DNA from: Mycobacterium sp. Root265
GTDB taxonomy: Bacteria; Actinomycetota; Actinomycetes; Mycobacteriales; Mycobacteriaceae
Reading direction: 5' to 3'
NCBI RefSeq assembly: GCF_001428895.1
Contig: NZ_LMJA01000030.1
Coordinates: forward strand, 459,020-523,019
DNA length: 64,000 nucleotides
The notes beneath the pieces were generated by a model that was not told the origin of the DNA, ran no database searches, and was given only the letters and a program-made list of their open reading frames with translations. How positions within the stretch are numbered: position 1 is the first letter of the stretch; every line of letters starts with the position of its first letter. The position numbers and the translations under genes were made by a program. Positions 8,035 to 20,404 of this stretch are shown here, piece by piece.

Positions 8035-9456
8035 TTACAGCGGGATGTTCTTGTGGCGGCCGCGTCGTGCGGGCGCCTCGGCCAGCGCCTGGGTGATCAC
8101 GCTGCGGGTGTGGGCGGGATCGATCTTCGCGTCCACCACGCCGATCTCGATGGCGCTGTCCACGCCACCGGCGATCCGCTCGTGCTCGGCGGCCAGCTCC
8201 TCGTGCAGGGCCTCGCGCTCGTCGTCGGCGGCGGCGGCCAACTTGCGCTTGTGCAGGATGCCGACCGCGGCCTTGGCGCCCATGACGGCGACCTCGGCGT
8301 CCGGCCAGGCGAAGACCTTGGTGGCACCGAGTGACCGCGAGTTCATCGCGATGTAGGCACCGCCGTAGATCTTGCGGGTGACCAGCGTGACGCGCGGAAC
8401 GGTGGCCTCACCGAACGCGTGCAGCAGCTTCGCGCCGCGGCGCACCACGCCGCCCCACTCCTGGTCCACACCGGGCAGGTAGCCCGGGACGTCGACGACG
8501 ACGACCAGCGGGATGCCGAACGCGTCGCACAGGCGCACGAAGCGCGCCGACTTCTCGGCGCTCTCGGAGTTCAGGCAGCCGCCGAGGCGCAGCGGGTTGT
8601 TGGCGATGACGCCGACGGTGCGACCGGCCAGCCGGCCCAGGCCGACCACGATGGACGGCGCCCAGCGGGACTGGAACTCCTCGAAGTGGGTGTCCTTGTC
8701 CAGCAGTGCCTCGACGATCGGGTGCACGTCGTAGGCGCGGCGCGCGGACTCGGGCATCAGGGCCTTGAGGTCGGTGTCGCCGGCCTCGGCCTTGCTGCGG
8801 TCGAAGTGACCCTGCTGGCAGAACAGCCCGACGAGGCGGCGGCCGCGCTCGTAGGCGTCGAGCTCGCCATCGGCGACGATATGGCAGACACCGGACTTCT
8901 TGTGGTGGGCTTCCGGGCCGCCGAGGGACACCATGTCGACGTCCTCGCCGGTCACGCTGCGCACCACATCGGGCCCGGTGACGAAGACCTTGCTGTCCGG
9001 CGCCATCACGATGACATCGGTCAGCGCGGGGCCGTAGGCGGCGCCACCGGCGGCGAAGCCGACGACGATCGAGATCTGCGGGACATACCCGGAGGCACGG
9101 ATCATGGCCTCGAAGACCAGTCCGACCGCGTGCAGGGCCTTGACGCCCTCGGCCAGGCGCGCGCCACCGGAGTGCCAGATGCCGACGATCGGGCTCTGCT
9201 CCTCGATGGCGACGTCATAGGCGTTGACGATGTGCGCGCAACCCTCGACGCCCATCGCGCCACCCATGACGGTGCCGTCGGTGCAGAACGCGACGGTCTT
9301 CACGCCGTTGACGGTGCCGGAGGCGGCCAGCACACCGGACTTGTCACGCTCGTGCAGCACGGACACGCTGCCGTCGTCGAAGAACATCTTCAACCGGAGC
9401 AGTGGGTCGCGCGGGTCGAGCGACTCAGCTGCTGCCTCGGGAGCCATAGTGGTCAT
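8035..9456 (-). CDS. accD6: Acyl-CoA carboxylase beta subunit AccD6
   Basis: Carboxyltransferase subunit of 473 residues that makes malonyl-CoA for fatty-acid and meromycolate elongation together with a biotinylated AccA subunit. N- and C-terminal crotonase-fold halves each carry oxyanion-hole glycines; seen are GTVMGGAMG, HSGGARLAEGV, GFAAGGAAYGPAL and VVVDVPGYLPG. It is the last gene of the fabD-acpM-kasA-kasB-accD6 operon, 53 bp after kasB, with a strong GAGGAGGA ribosome-binding site. Length and position match mycobacterial AccD6 (recalled as Rv2247). Confidence 0.95.
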   Translation of the reverse strand: MTTMAPEAAAESLDPRDPLLRLKMFFDDGSVSVLHERDKSGVLAASGTVNGVKTVAFCTDGTVMGGAMGVEGCAHIVNAYDVAIEEQSPIVGIWHSGGARLAEGVKALHAVGLVFEAMIRASGYVPQISIVVGFAAGGAAYGPALTDVIVMAPDSKVFVTGPDVVRSVTGEDVDMVSLGGPEAHHKKSGVCHIVADGELDAYERGRRLVGLFCQQGHFDRSKAEAGDTDLKALMPESARRAYDVHPIVEALLDKDTHFEEFQSRWAPSIVVGLGRLAGRTVGVIANNPLRLGGCLNSESAEKSARFVRLCDAFGIPLVVVVDVPGYLPGVDQEWGGVVRRGAKLLHAFGEATVPRVTLVTRKIYGGAYIAMNSRSLGATKVFAWPDAEVAVMGAKAAVGILHKRKLAAAADDEREALHEELAAEHERIAGGVDSAIEIGVVDAKIDPAHTRSVITQALAEAPARRGRHKNIPL

Positions 9457-9509
9457 CCAGTCCTCCTCATTACGCGTCGGAATGGTGACCGGCGCCTTCG
9501 GTACTTCTG

Positions 9510-10763
9510 TCAGTACTTTCCGAAGGTGAGCGCCACATTGTGCCCACCGAATCCGAACGAGTTGTTGATCGCGTACTTGTAGTCACCGGTACGGGGCTCG
9601 CCAGCCACCACGTCCAGGTCGATCTCGGGATCCAGATTCTTAAGGTTAAGCGTCGGGGGGATGATCCCGTCGCGCAAGGCGAACACTGTGAGAATGGACT
9701 CCACTGCGCCGACAGCGCCCACGGAGTGACCCAGCGCCGACTTCGGCGCGTACACCGCGGGCTTGTGGCCCTTCATCGCGTTGTTGATCGCCACGCCCTC
9801 GGCGACGTCACCGACACTGGTGCCGGTCGCGTGGGCGTTGATGTGGTCGATATCGCTGGGCTGCAGGCCGGCGAGCTGGATGGACCGCGACATCGCGTAG
9901 CCGGCCTGCTCGCCGTTGGGGTCCGGCGCCACGATGTGGAACCCGTCGGAGGTGACGCTGGCACCCATGATGCGGGCCAGGATGTTGGCACCGCGCGCCT
10001 TGGCGTGCTCTTCGGTCTCGATGACCATCATCGCGCCGCCCTCGCCGAACACGAAACCGTTGCGGTCCCGGTCGAACGGCCGGCAGGCGCCGGCCGGGTC
10101 ATCGTTGGTGTTGGAGAGCACGATGCGCATCTGGGCGAAGCCTGCGATCGGCACCGCTTCGATCTTCGTCTCGACACCACCGCAGATGGCGATGTCGGCC
10201 TCGCCGAGCACGATGTTGCGCCAGGCGTTGGCGATGCCCTCCGAACCCGATGCGCAGGCTGAGATGACGGTGCTGACACCGGCTTTGGCCTTGCGTTCGA
10301 GTCCGACGGCAGCGGCCGCGCCGTTGGGCATGTACATCTGCACCACCAACGGTGAGACCGCCCGCAGGCCCTTGGCCCGCATGCCGTCGTAGGCGAAGAC
10401 GAGTTCCTCGGCCGATCCCAGACCGGTGCCGATGGAGACCATCAGACGCTTGGGGTCGACTTCGGGGGAGCCTGCGTTCTCCCATACCCGACGGCCGATG
10501 ACCGTCGACATCTTCTGCAGATAGGACAGGCGACGCAGTTCGACCCGGTTCAGCTCGCTGTCGAAGTCCTCGAGCAGATGGCCGCCGATGCGTACCGGCA
10601 GGTCGTACATCTCGATGAAATCGTCTTCGAGTGTCCGGATGCCGCTTTCACCCGCCAGCAGCTTCTTCCACGTCGTATCTGCGTCGGTCGCCAACGCGGT
10701 CGTCATGGCTACGCCAGTGACGACCACGTTGGGAAGACCGTTCCCCGTTGAGAGCCCAGTCAC
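9510..10763 (-). CDS. kasB: Beta-ketoacyl-ACP synthase KasB
   Basis: Thiolase-fold condensing enzyme of 417 residues. KasB carries out late elongation of AcpM-bound meromycolate chains with malonyl-AcpM in FAS-II. The Cys-His-His triad is visible: Cys in SACASGSEG, His in [11 protein letters not shown], and His in [12 protein letters not shown]. The second of two tandem kas genes, it resembles KasB ([29 protein letters not shown]). The GTG at 10763 follows AGAGGTGGGG and aligns with the usual KasB start; a GTG at 10775 is an alternative adding 4 residues. It follows kasA by 67 bp. Confidence 0.93.
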   Translation of the reverse strand: MTGLSTGNGLPNVVVTGVAMTTALATDADTTWKKLLAGESGIRTLEDDFIEMYDLPVRIGGHLLEDFDSELNRVELRRLSYLQKMSTVIGRRVWENAGSPEVDPKRLMVSIGTGLGSAEELVFAYDGMRAKGLRAVSPLVVQMYMPNGAAAAVGLERKAKAGVSTVISACASGSEGIANAWRNIVLGEADIAICGGVETKIEAVPIAGFAQMRIVLSNTNDDPAGACRPFDRDRNGFVFGEGGAMMVIETEEHAKARGANILARIMGASVTSDGFHIVAPDPNGEQAGYAMSRSIQLAGLQPSDIDHINAHATGTSVGDVAEGVAINNAMKGHKPAVYAPKSALGHSVGAVGAVESILTVFALRDGIIPPTLNLKNLDPEIDLDVVAGEPRTGDYKYAINNSFGFGGHNVALTFGKY

Positions 10764-10830
10764 GCTGTTCCCCACCTCTTACTGCCACATTCCTGCCGAG
10801 GACTCTCCTCTGAATCCCCGGTAACGATCC

Positions 10831-12081
10831 TCAGTAACGTCCGAACGCCAATGCCACATTGTGGCCACCGAAACCGAACGAGTTGTTGATGGCGTACTGG
10901 TAGTCGCCATAACGAGGCTCGCCCGCAACAACATCGAGATCGATCTCAGGATCGGGGGTCTCGTAGTTGAGGGTCGGCGGGATGACACCGTCACGCAGCG
11001 CCAGCACCGTCAGGATCGACTCCAGGGCGCCGACGGCACCGATCGAGTGACCCAGTGCCGACTTCGGCGCGTACACCGCGGCGTGGTCCACTCCGGCGAC
11101 GCGCAGTGCATTTGCCTCTGCGGTGTCACCGATCGGGGTTGCCGTGGCGTGTGCGTTGACGTGGCTGATGTCCTTGGGGGACAGCCCCGCGGTTTCCATC
11201 GCGCGCTTCATCGCCTGGCCGGCCCGAAGACCGTCCGGTGACGGAGCGACCATGTGGAACGCATCGGAGGTGATACCGGCACCCATGATGCGGGCCAGCG
11301 GCTTGGCGCCACGGGCCAGGGCGTGCTCCTCGGTCTCGATGACCATGAGCGCACCGGCTTCGCCGAACACGAAACCGTCCCGGTCCTTGTCGAACGGCCG
11401 CGAGGCCGCCGTCGGATCACCGTTGCGGGTCGACATCGCACGCATCATCGAGAACGCGGCGATGGGCAGCGCCTCGATGGCGCCTTCGACGCCACCGCAG
11501 ACCGCGATATCGGCGTCACCCATGACGATCTGTCGCCATGCGTGGGCGATGCCCTCGGAACCCGACGAACACGCCGACACCGGTGTGATGACACCGGCGC
11601 GGGCCCCGAGTTCGAGGCCGACCACGGCGGCTGCACCGTTCGGCATGACCATCTGAACGGCGAGCGGGGACACCTTGCGGGGCCCGCCCTCGTTCATCGC
11701 GTCATACATCTCGACGATCTTCTCGCCGCCACCGAGACCGGTGCCGATCACGACCGCAAAGCGGTCGGGATCGACCTCCGGACGTCCGATGCTGTCCCAC
11801 AGCTGATTGCCGAGGTACTTCGACATGCGCTGCACGTAGGACATGCGGCGGTGTTCCAGCCGCGACATCAGCGGATCGAGGGGCTCCGCGAGGTGGCCAC
11901 CGATCTTGACTGCCAGATCCCACTTCTCGACGAAATCGTCCTCGAGAATGCGGATGCCGCTTTCGCCTGCCAACAAGCCCTTCCACGTGCTCTCGATGTC
12001 CGGCGCGAGCGCAGTGGTCGCCGTGACGGCGGTCACGACGACGTTAGGGAAACCGCCATTAGCAGTGGAAGGACGTGTCAC
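10831..12081 (-). CDS. kasA: Beta-ketoacyl-ACP synthase KasA
   Basis: Condensing enzyme of 416 residues, the same length as M. tuberculosis KasA, which starts and drives FAS-II elongation of AcpM-bound acyl chains. The triad lies in SACSSGSEG (Cys about residue 171), [11 protein letters not shown] and [12 protein letters not shown]. The GTG start overlaps the acpM stop by 4 nt (GTGA), giving translational coupling of carrier protein and synthase. About two thirds of residues appear shared with the adjacent kasB by eye, consistent with tandem duplication. Confidence 0.95.
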   Translation of the reverse strand: MTRPSTANGGFPNVVVTAVTATTALAPDIESTWKGLLAGESGIRILEDDFVEKWDLAVKIGGHLAEPLDPLMSRLEHRRMSYVQRMSKYLGNQLWDSIGRPEVDPDRFAVVIGTGLGGGEKIVEMYDAMNEGGPRKVSPLAVQMVMPNGAAAVVGLELGARAGVITPVSACSSGSEGIAHAWRQIVMGDADIAVCGGVEGAIEALPIAAFSMMRAMSTRNGDPTAASRPFDKDRDGFVFGEAGALMVIETEEHALARGAKPLARIMGAGITSDAFHMVAPSPDGLRAGQAMKRAMETAGLSPKDISHVNAHATATPIGDTAEANALRVAGVDHAAVYAPKSALGHSIGAVGALESILTVLALRDGVIPPTLNYETPDPEIDLDVVAGEPRYGDYQYAINNSFGFGGHNVALAFGRY

Positions 12082-12368
12082 TGTGCGAACTTCTCGCGCA
12101 GTGCGGCGGCAGCCTCGGGGTTCTCTTCTTCCAGCTTCTGGATGTAGGAGACGACGTCACCGACGGTGCGCAGGCCGGCCAGATCCTCATCGGGGATCTT
12201 CACGCCGTACTTGTCCTCGGTCTGCACGGCGATCTCCACCATCGACAGCGAGTCGATGTCCAGGTCGTCGACGAAGGACTTCTCCATCGTGACCTCGGAG
12301 GGCTCGATGCCGGTGACCTCTTCGATGATCTCGGCGAGGCCGGCGATGATTTCTTCTTGGTTGGCCAC
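12078..12368 (-). CDS. acpM: Meromycolate extension acyl carrier protein
   Basis: Acyl carrier protein of 96 residues that holds the growing chain on 4'-phosphopantetheine. The attachment site is Ser40 in the DIDSL motif. The four-helix ACP core ends near residue 80. The C-terminal extension ([14 protein letters not shown]) is much shorter than the one recalled for M. tuberculosis AcpM (115 aa in total). It lies between fabD (79 bp upstream) and kasA (4-nt overlap) and starts at ATG 12368 behind an AGAAGGAGC ribosome-binding site. Confidence 0.95.
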   Translation of the reverse strand: MANQEEIIAGLAEIIEEVTGIEPSEVTMEKSFVDDLDIDSLSMVEIAVQTEDKYGVKIPDEDLAGLRTVGDVVSYIQKLEEENPEAAAALREKFAQ

Positions 12369-12447
12369 AATGGCTCCTTCTTGTTACGGCACTCCGGCTG
12401 TCGGAGTGAGGTTGTACGTCTTGGTGTTCGGGCAGTGCTACCCGGAC

Positions 12448-13371
12448 TCAGATCTCGGCGAGTCCGTCCAGGTCTGACGGGGCCTTCACCGCATGTGTCG
12501 GTGTGCCCTTCAGTTCTCGTTTGGCGATACCGACCAGGGTTCCCGCGGGCGGGAATTCCACGATGGCCGACACCTCCAGGCCGCGCAGCGTCTCGTTGCA
12601 CAGATCCCAGCGCACTGGCCGGGTCATCTGGGCGACGAGCTTGGTCATCGCGTCGGCCGCCGAAGCGACCGGCTTGCCGTCGGCGTTGGACAGCAGGGTC
12701 GCGGTGGGCTCGTTGGTGGCCACCGTGGCGGCCGCCGCGGCGTAACCCTCGGCCGCGGGAGCCATGTAGCGGGTGTGGAACGCTCCTGCGGTGGCCAGCA
12801 CCCGGACCCGGGCCTTGGCCGGCGGATCCTCGGCGAGCTTCTCCAGTGCCGCGACCGCTCCGGCGGCGACGATCTGGCCGGCGGCGTTGCGGTTGGCGGG
12901 GATGAGGTCCAGGGACTCCAGGCGGGCCAGCACCTCGGCCTCTTCACCACCGAGCACCGCGGCCATACCGGTCGGCTCCAGGGCGCAGGCCTTGGCCATT
13001 TCCGCACCGCGGGTGGCGGCCAGCTTCACCGCGTCATCGGCGGAGATGACGCCGGCGATGGCGTAGGCCGCGATCTCGCCGACCGAATGCCCGGCAACGG
13101 CGGCATCCTTATCGGCGATGAGGCCACGCTTGGTCAGTTCTTCGTGTGCCAGCAGGGTGGCGGCCACCACGAGCGGCTGGGTCACCGCGGTATCGGTGAT
13201 CTCCTCGGCGGTGGCGGTGGTGCCCAGGCGCGCCAGGTCCAGTCCGGCGATCTCCGACCACGCGCTCAGTCGGTCCGCCGCACCGGGCAGCTCCAACCAC
13301 GCGGTGAGCATGCCGGGGGTCTGAGAGCCCTGTCCGGGAGCAAGCAGAGCAAGCACAGTCTTTTGGGGCAC
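12448..13371 (-). CDS. fabD: Malonyl-CoA:ACP transacylase
   Basis: Protein of 307 residues that moves malonyl from CoA to AcpM. Nucleophile Ser96 is in GHSVGE and His199 in AFHTRYM; the N-terminal GQGSQ motif is present. First gene of the FAS-II operon, preceded by the MabR operator in the 130-bp gap to mabR. It starts at a GTG with no clear ribosome-binding site; a CATAAT-like -10 box lies about 40 nt upstream on the minus strand. Confidence 0.94.
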   Translation of the reverse strand: MPQKTVLALLAPGQGSQTPGMLTAWLELPGAADRLSAWSEIAGLDLARLGTTATAEEITDTAVTQPLVVAATLLAHEELTKRGLIADKDAAVAGHSVGEIAAYAIAGVISADDAVKLAATRGAEMAKACALEPTGMAAVLGGEEAEVLARLESLDLIPANRNAAGQIVAAGAVAALEKLAEDPPAKARVRVLATAGAFHTRYMAPAAEGYAAAAATVATNEPTATLLSNADGKPVASAADAMTKLVAQMTRPVRWDLCNETLRGLEVSAIVEFPPAGTLVGIAKRELKGTPTHAVKAPSDLDGLAEI

Positions 13372-13436
13372 GGATTAAGAAAACACTGTGAGAGCCTCTC
13401 AGCGCGGTGTAAGAGATTATGAACCTTGTCTTATTC

Positions 13437-13457
13437 TTTTGTGGAGTTTCCACAAAA
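13437..13457. promoter_or_regulatory. MabR operator upstream of the FAS-II operon
   Basis: TTTTGT (13437-13442), 9 bases, ACAAAA (13452-13457). This is exactly the TTTTGT-N9-ACAAAA inverted repeat described for MabR binding at the mycobacterial fasII promoter. The arms extend to 9 bp each (TTTTGTGGA and TCCACAAAA) around a 3-bp centre. It sits between mabR and fabD, about 65 bp upstream of the fabD start. Confidence 0.85.
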
Positions 13458-13501
13458 GCGCACGTGAAGCGACCGGGCCGAGACCGGACCGCGATCTGGA
13501 C

Positions 13502-14788
13502 TCATGGGGTGTATCCGCCCCAGCGGGTGATCTGTTGTCCGTTTGACGCCGCGGAATAGCCGTTTGGCGAGCTGAAGTGGCTTGCGTCACCTTTGAGCCG
13601 TCCCACCGTCGCGGCGACCCGCAGGATGTACGCATCGCGGGGGACGGTCGGATCCCGTCCGGTGAAATCGGTGATTCGCTTGAGGCGATAGCGCACGGTG
13701 TTTGGATGAACCGTCAATTTGCGGGCGCACGCCTCGATGGCCCCACCGGAATCGAGGTAGGCGTCCAGCGTCTTGGTGAGCGCGGGGTCGGCGTCGGCCA
13801 GGGGGCGCATCACCTCGGTGGCCAGCACGGCGATCGCGTGTGGGTCGCCGAGCAGCGCGCGCTCGGGCAGCAGTTCGCGGGACGAGACCGGACGCGGCGC
13901 GCCGCTCCAGCCTGCGACGGCGTTCATCCCGGCGATGGCTTCGGCGGCGCTGCGGTGGGCCGCGCCCAGTGTCGGCACGGTGGGTCCGATGACGACCGGG
14001 CCGTCGCCGAAGACGTTCATCAGCTCGGCAAGGAACCGTTCGGTCGGTGACAGCCCACCGGTGACGATGGTGACCAGCCAGGTGCCGTGCACATCCGACA
14101 GGGCGGCGCGACCGCACTTCCTGGCCGCGGCGTGCACGTCATCACCGGCCTGCTCGATCCGATCGGAGCGTGGCAGCCCGACGATGACGGTGGCCGGTGC
14201 GGTCGCGTCCCAGTTCAGTGCCGCCGCCTGGGACTGCAGCGCGGGTCCCATGTCCCCGCGGACCACGGCGTCGACCAGGTTGGCCTCCATCCGGGTGTCC
14301 CAGGCGCCGCGTGCCTCGGCCTGGTCGGCGTAGGCGGTGGCGGCGGCGAACGCCAGGTCGCGGCTGTAGCGCAGGATGCCCGCGGTCAGCGCCGTCAACT
14401 GCTCCTCGTTGCGGGCCAGCAGCGGCACGACTTCCTCGAAGTACTCCATGGTGACGCGCACCATCTCCACCGACTGACGCAGTGCGACACGACGGCGCAG
14501 ATCCTGAGGCACCACTTCGAAGGCCTGGGCGGTGTAGCCGACGTCGCTGTTGGGATCGCGCATCCATTCGACGAAGTTGATCACCGCGGTCTGCACGACC
14601 AGCTGCACGCTGGCGCGCTGGGAGGCCTCCAGGTCGGCGAAGAACGGCAGCCGGGTCTCCAGGGCGTGGACCGCCTCGGTCGCCAACCTGCCGGAGTACT
14701 GCTTGAGGCGGCGCAGCGCCGACTCGGGGACGCTCTGCAGCACTTCCAGCGTCGACGCCGGAGGCGGGGCGAACCGATTGTCGGGCAT
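13502..14788 (-). CDS. mabR: PucR-type FAS-II regulator MabR
   Basis: Protein of 428 residues with an N-terminal all-helical sensing part, a central GGDEF-like/PucR region and a C-terminal PucR helix-turn-helix (AIEACARKLTVHPNTVRYRLKRI, about residues 355-380). It belongs to the MabR family that controls the fabD-acpM-kasA-kasB-accD6 operon in mycobacteria, recalled as Rv2242. It lies directly upstream of fabD on the same strand, with its known operator motif in between. ATG 14788 (MPDNRFAPP) is preferred; a TTG 6 nt upstream is possible. The C-terminal 30 residues after the HTH are low in conserved features. Confidence 0.92.
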   Translation of the reverse strand: MPDNRFAPPPASTLEVLQSVPESALRRLKQYSGRLATEAVHALETRLPFFADLEASQRASVQLVVQTAVINFVEWMRDPNSDVGYTAQAFEVVPQDLRRRVALRQSVEMVRVTMEYFEEVVPLLARNEEQLTALTAGILRYSRDLAFAAATAYADQAEARGAWDTRMEANLVDAVVRGDMGPALQSQAAALNWDATAPATVIVGLPRSDRIEQAGDDVHAAARKCGRAALSDVHGTWLVTIVTGGLSPTERFLAELMNVFGDGPVVIGPTVPTLGAAHRSAAEAIAGMNAVAGWSGAPRPVSSRELLPERALLGDPHAIAVLATEVMRPLADADPALTKTLDAYLDSGGAIEACARKLTVHPNTVRYRLKRITDFTGRDPTVPRDAYILRVAATVGRLKGDASHFSSPNGYSAASNGQQITRWGGYTP

Positions 14789-14836
14789 CCCCAAAAGATA
14801 CGCCTGCTTTTTGTATGGATCCGTTTGTCAGGGGTT

Positions 14837-14877
14837 GTGGGAGCGTCAGCCGGGATGAGTCCGGCTGACGCTCCCAC
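14837..14877 (-). terminator. Terminator hairpin after aceE
   Basis: Perfect 17-bp GC-rich stem (14837-14853 with 14861-14877) and a 7-nt loop, 6 bp after the aceE stop. No U-tract follows on the minus strand, as is common for mycobacterial terminators. It separates aceE from the mabR promoter. Confidence 0.85.
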
Positions 14878-14883
14878 CACCCA

Positions 14884-17673
<2,790 letters not shown>

Positions 17674-17825
17674 CTACGGCTCCTCGGTTGAAAGGTGCTT
17701 GGTGTCGGATACTTGATGCTTGTGGCACCCTCTATCGTCCCCCTATCCTGCCGCAGATCACCGGGCGGGGTTGCCTACCGCAATGATCTGCCCATCCGGC
17801 GGGTGAACCGGTAAGTTTGGCCACG

Positions 17826-18407
17826 ATGGTGAACAGTTGGCGGGGGTCCGCAGCACCGACGCGGATGCGCATCGCTGCGCTGGCACTGGGAGCGCCCGCG
17901 GGCCTGGCCCTGGTCGTGGTGGGGTGCACGAGTGTCACCAGCGGTACCGCCACGGTGGACAAGGCCGACGCGCCGATCTACCAGGCCTCGGTGTCCGCGT
18001 CGATCGCCGAGTCGGTGGCGAGTTCCAGCGCCAAGGAGTCCGAGCGTCAGGTGTCCATCACCAACCGCGCCGTGCACACCTCGTGCGAGGCGATCAGCAA
18101 CAGCAGCGCGGACGCCATCAGTTCGGTCAACGGTTATGTCGACGCGTACAACCAGAACGCCGACGTGGTGGCCACGGCCGGCCCGGCGATCGCCGCGCTG
18201 AACGGCAGCGCCGACCTGGTCTCGGGCAGCCTGTCCGATCCGCTGGGGCCGGAGTTGAGCGGCGCGCTGACCCGCTGGGTCGACGCGGCGCGGGCGGTGG
18301 CGTCGGCGATCGAGACAGATATCGGCCCGAGTCCGTTCAACGACGCCATCAACGAATTGAACGATTCCCGGACCGTGGCGCTGGACCTGTGCGACGCCGC
18401 ATATTGA
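17826..18407 (+). CDS. Putative lipoprotein, function unknown
   Basis: Protein of 193 residues with a lipoprotein signal peptide: basic start, hydrophobic stretch ALALGAPAGLALVVV, and lipobox VVGC with Cys34. The mature part is helical and rich in Ser, Ala and Asn, with no enzyme motif. Two further Cys (in TSCEAIS and LDLCDAAY) could form a disulphide outside the membrane. Divergent from aceE across 152 bp. A corresponding gene in M. tuberculosis is recalled as Rv2240c. ATG 17826 is preferred over an upstream in-frame TTG. Confidence 0.8.
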   Translation: MVNSWRGSAAPTRMRIAALALGAPAGLALVVVGCTSVTSGTATVDKADAPIYQASVSASIAESVASSSAKESERQVSITNRAVHTSCEAISNSSADAISSVNGYVDAYNQNADVVATAGPAIAALNGSADLVSGSLSDPLGPELSGALTRWVDAARAVASAIETDIGPSPFNDAINELNDSRTVALDLCDAAY

Positions 18408-18517
18408 CGAACTCGATCAAACTTGCTGCCAGTGGGCAGCTACCACAACACGACGTGCGACGATAGGGCTCCAGAAGTTCGGAGGCACATACGAAGCAGG
18501 ATGAGGGAGGACAGAAG

Positions 18518-18952
18518 GTGGTCGCGGCGGGGAAGGATTCCGACCCGAATTACGCCCAGAAATTGGGCATCGAGAAGGGTCAGGTCGTCCAGGAGTTGGG
18601 CTGGGACGAGGACACCGACGACGATATCCGGGCCGATGTCGAGGATGTCAGCGGCGGCGAGATGCTCGACGAGGACTCCGACGAGGTGGTCGACGTCGTC
18701 CTGCTGTGGTGGCGCGATGACGACGGTGACCTGGTCGACCGGCTGATGGACGCCATCACCCCGCTCGCCGATGACGGCGTGATCTGGGTGGTGACACCGA
18801 AGACCGGCAAGCCCGGCCATGTGCAGCCTGCCGAGATCGCCGAGTCCGCGCCCACCGCGGGGCTCATGCAGACCTCATCGGCGAATCTGGGGGACTGGAT
18901 CGCCAGCCGGTTGGTACAGCCGAAGTCCAAGGCCGTCGCGAAGAGCCGGTAG
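18518..18952 (+). CDS. DUF3052 family protein
   Basis: Soluble acidic protein of 144 residues of the actinobacterial DUF3052 family (recalled as Rv2239c). Seen: YAQKLGIEKGQVVQELGWDED near the start, a run of Asp/Glu around residues 28-50, and VDVVLLWWRDDDGDLVD then VIWVVTPKTGK, an alternating fold resembling a small Rossmann-like domain. No catalytic residues are known. The GTG start at 18518 has GGGAGGA six bases upstream. It ends 2 bp before ahpE, so the two are one transcript. Confidence 0.9.
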   Translation: MVAAGKDSDPNYAQKLGIEKGQVVQELGWDEDTDDDIRADVEDVSGGEMLDEDSDEVVDVVLLWWRDDDGDLVDRLMDAITPLADDGVIWVVTPKTGKPGHVQPAEIAESAPTAGLMQTSSANLGDWIASRLVQPKSKAVAKSR

Positions 18953-18954
18953 GC

Positions 18955-19416
18955 ATGCTCGCTGTCGGCGACAGCGCGCCGGACTTCACGCTCAAGGACC
19001 AGCACGGCCGCGCCGTCACGCTATCCGGGTTGCGCGACAAAAATGTGCTGCTGGTGTTCTTCCCGCTGGCGTTCACCGGCGTGTGCCAGGGCGAACTCGG
19101 GGAGATCCGCGACCGGCTGTCCGAGTACCAGAACGATGATTCCGCGGTGCTCACCGTGTCGGTCGGACCGCCGCCCACCCACAAAGTCTGGGCCACCGAG
19201 AACGGGTTCGGATTCCCGGTGTTGTCGGATTTCTGGCCGCACGGGGCCGTGACGCAGGCCTATGGCGTGTTCAACGCCGACGCCGGCTACCCGAACCGGG
19301 GCACGTTCGCCATCGACCGCGGCGGGGTGATCCGGTTCGCGGAGATGATGCAGCCCGGCGAGCTGCGTGATCAGTCGGTCTGGCAGCAGGCCTTGGGGGC
19401 GTTGCGGGACGGCTGA
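18955..19416 (+). CDS. ahpE: One-cysteine peroxiredoxin AhpE
   Basis: Peroxiredoxin of 153 residues that reduces peroxides and peroxynitrite. The peroxidatic Cys44 lies in PLAFTGVCQGE, with the conserved Pro, Thr and Arg (RGTF region) of the family. No resolving Cys is present, so it is a 1-Cys enzyme; mycoredoxin/mycothiol is the reductant known for AhpE. Length equals the M. tuberculosis protein (recalled as Rv2238c). Starts 2 bp after the DUF3052 gene and is followed by tRNA-Val. Confidence 0.95.
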   Translation: MLAVGDSAPDFTLKDQHGRAVTLSGLRDKNVLLVFFPLAFTGVCQGELGEIRDRLSEYQNDDSAVLTVSVGPPPTHKVWATENGFGFPVLSDFWPHGAVTQAYGVFNADAGYPNRGTFAIDRGGVIRFAEMMQPGELRDQSVWQQALGALRDG

Positions 19417-19460
19417 GGATTTCACCGCACGCGGGCGCGACGTGTAAGTTGCCTGCGACG

Positions 19461-19535
19461 GGGCGCGTAGCTCAGTGGTAGAGCTCTGGTTTTACACACC
19501 AGTGGTCGGCGGTTCGATACCGTCCGCGCCCACCA
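19461..19535 (+). tRNA. tRNA-Val (anticodon UAC)
   Basis: A complete cloverleaf can be folded. The acceptor stem is GGGCGCG with CGCGCCC, the D-arm is GCTC/GAGC, and the anticodon stem CTGGT/ACCAG encloses a TTTACAC loop with anticodon TAC. The T-arm GGCGG/CCGTC encloses TTCGATA, and the CCA end is encoded. It lies 44 bp after ahpE and marks the left edge of the accessory gene block. Confidence 0.96.
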
Positions 19536-19653
19536 TCAAAACTGCAGTTCAGAGGGTTTTGCGTGCCGAACATCTGGTCCGTCGGCGGCGACCGTCTTAC
19601 TCGGAATCGGGCGTCGGAGCCTGCAAGCAGCAGAGCGCCGATCCGAACGGCCG

Positions 19654-20337
19654 TCAGTCCTCGATTCCGTGCAGCACGACACTTTCGCTCAGAGGCAGGC
19701 GATGCATATGAACGTCGTTCACCGGAGCCGCCGGATCAGCTGTGCCGAAGGAAATTCCGAACAGCAATTTGAGCTCGTCAGACAGGCCGAGTGCTTCGCG
19801 TACGACGTCGGCATACATACCCAGAATGGTCTGCGGGATGCTGTGATAGCCCCGGGCCGTGAGTGAGAGCAGGAGTGTCTGCGCGTACATGCCGATATCG
19901 CCGGCGGTGCGCACCCCGTCGCCGAGCTTGGGCATGAACAGGAACGCGACGTGGGGGGCGTCGTAGAAGCGCAGATTGTCGCGCACGACCCCGTGTCTGC
20001 CTTCTACGTCCGTGCGGGCGATCCCCCACGCCTCGTACAGCGTTGCACCGTGGGCGCGTGACCGTTCCCGGTAGGTGCCGTCGCCATAGTCGAAGGTGAA
20101 ATCGGCGGACTCGCGCCCGTCGTCGTAGGCCCGCAGGAGTTCGTCGCTGATGGCATCCCGCAGGGTGCCTGAGACGACATGCACCTGCCACGGTTGGGTG
20201 TTGCTGTTCGAGGGCGCGGTCTGTGCATCTTCGAGTACGGCGCGGATGTCAGACGCCGGCAGGGGAGTCGGCAGGAACTTCCGAGCCGACCGCCGGGACC
20301 GGATCACATTCACGAACGGCGTTGTGGTGCTGGTCAT
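19654..20337 (-). CDS. Nitroreductase family protein
   Basis: Protein of 227 residues of the FMN-dependent nitroreductase family. Seen: RRSARKFLPTPLPASDI near the N-terminus (FMN phosphate-binding Arg-Ser-x-Arg), APSNSNTQPWQVHVV, and a C-terminal GISFGTADPAAPVN. Such enzymes reduce nitroaromatics, quinones or enones with NAD(P)H. Last gene of a five-gene minus-strand group headed by a MarR regulator (marR-like, NAD(P)-binding reductase, LLM oxidoreductase, NmrA-like, nitroreductase). It ends 118 bp from tRNA-Val; that gap shows nothing else. Confidence 0.9.
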   Translation of the reverse strand: MTSTTTPFVNVIRSRRSARKFLPTPLPASDIRAVLEDAQTAPSNSNTQPWQVHVVSGTLRDAISDELLRAYDDGRESADFTFDYGDGTYRERSRAHGATLYEAWGIARTDVEGRHGVVRDNLRFYDAPHVAFLFMPKLGDGVRTAGDIGMYAQTLLLSLTARGYHSIPQTILGMYADVVREALGLSDELKLLFGISFGTADPAAPVNDVHMHRLPLSESVVLHGIED

Positions 20338-20404
20338 CTGTGGTCTCTTTCACGTCTCGTCGTCAAATCCGTTGTCATTGATTCGATTCTTTGGCTGATG
20401 GGGG

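Noticed and set aside
17776-17825. Extended start of the lipoprotein gene from an upstream TTG
   Set aside because: ATG 17826 gives a normal lipoprotein signal length; the TTG adds three residues without a ribosome-binding site.
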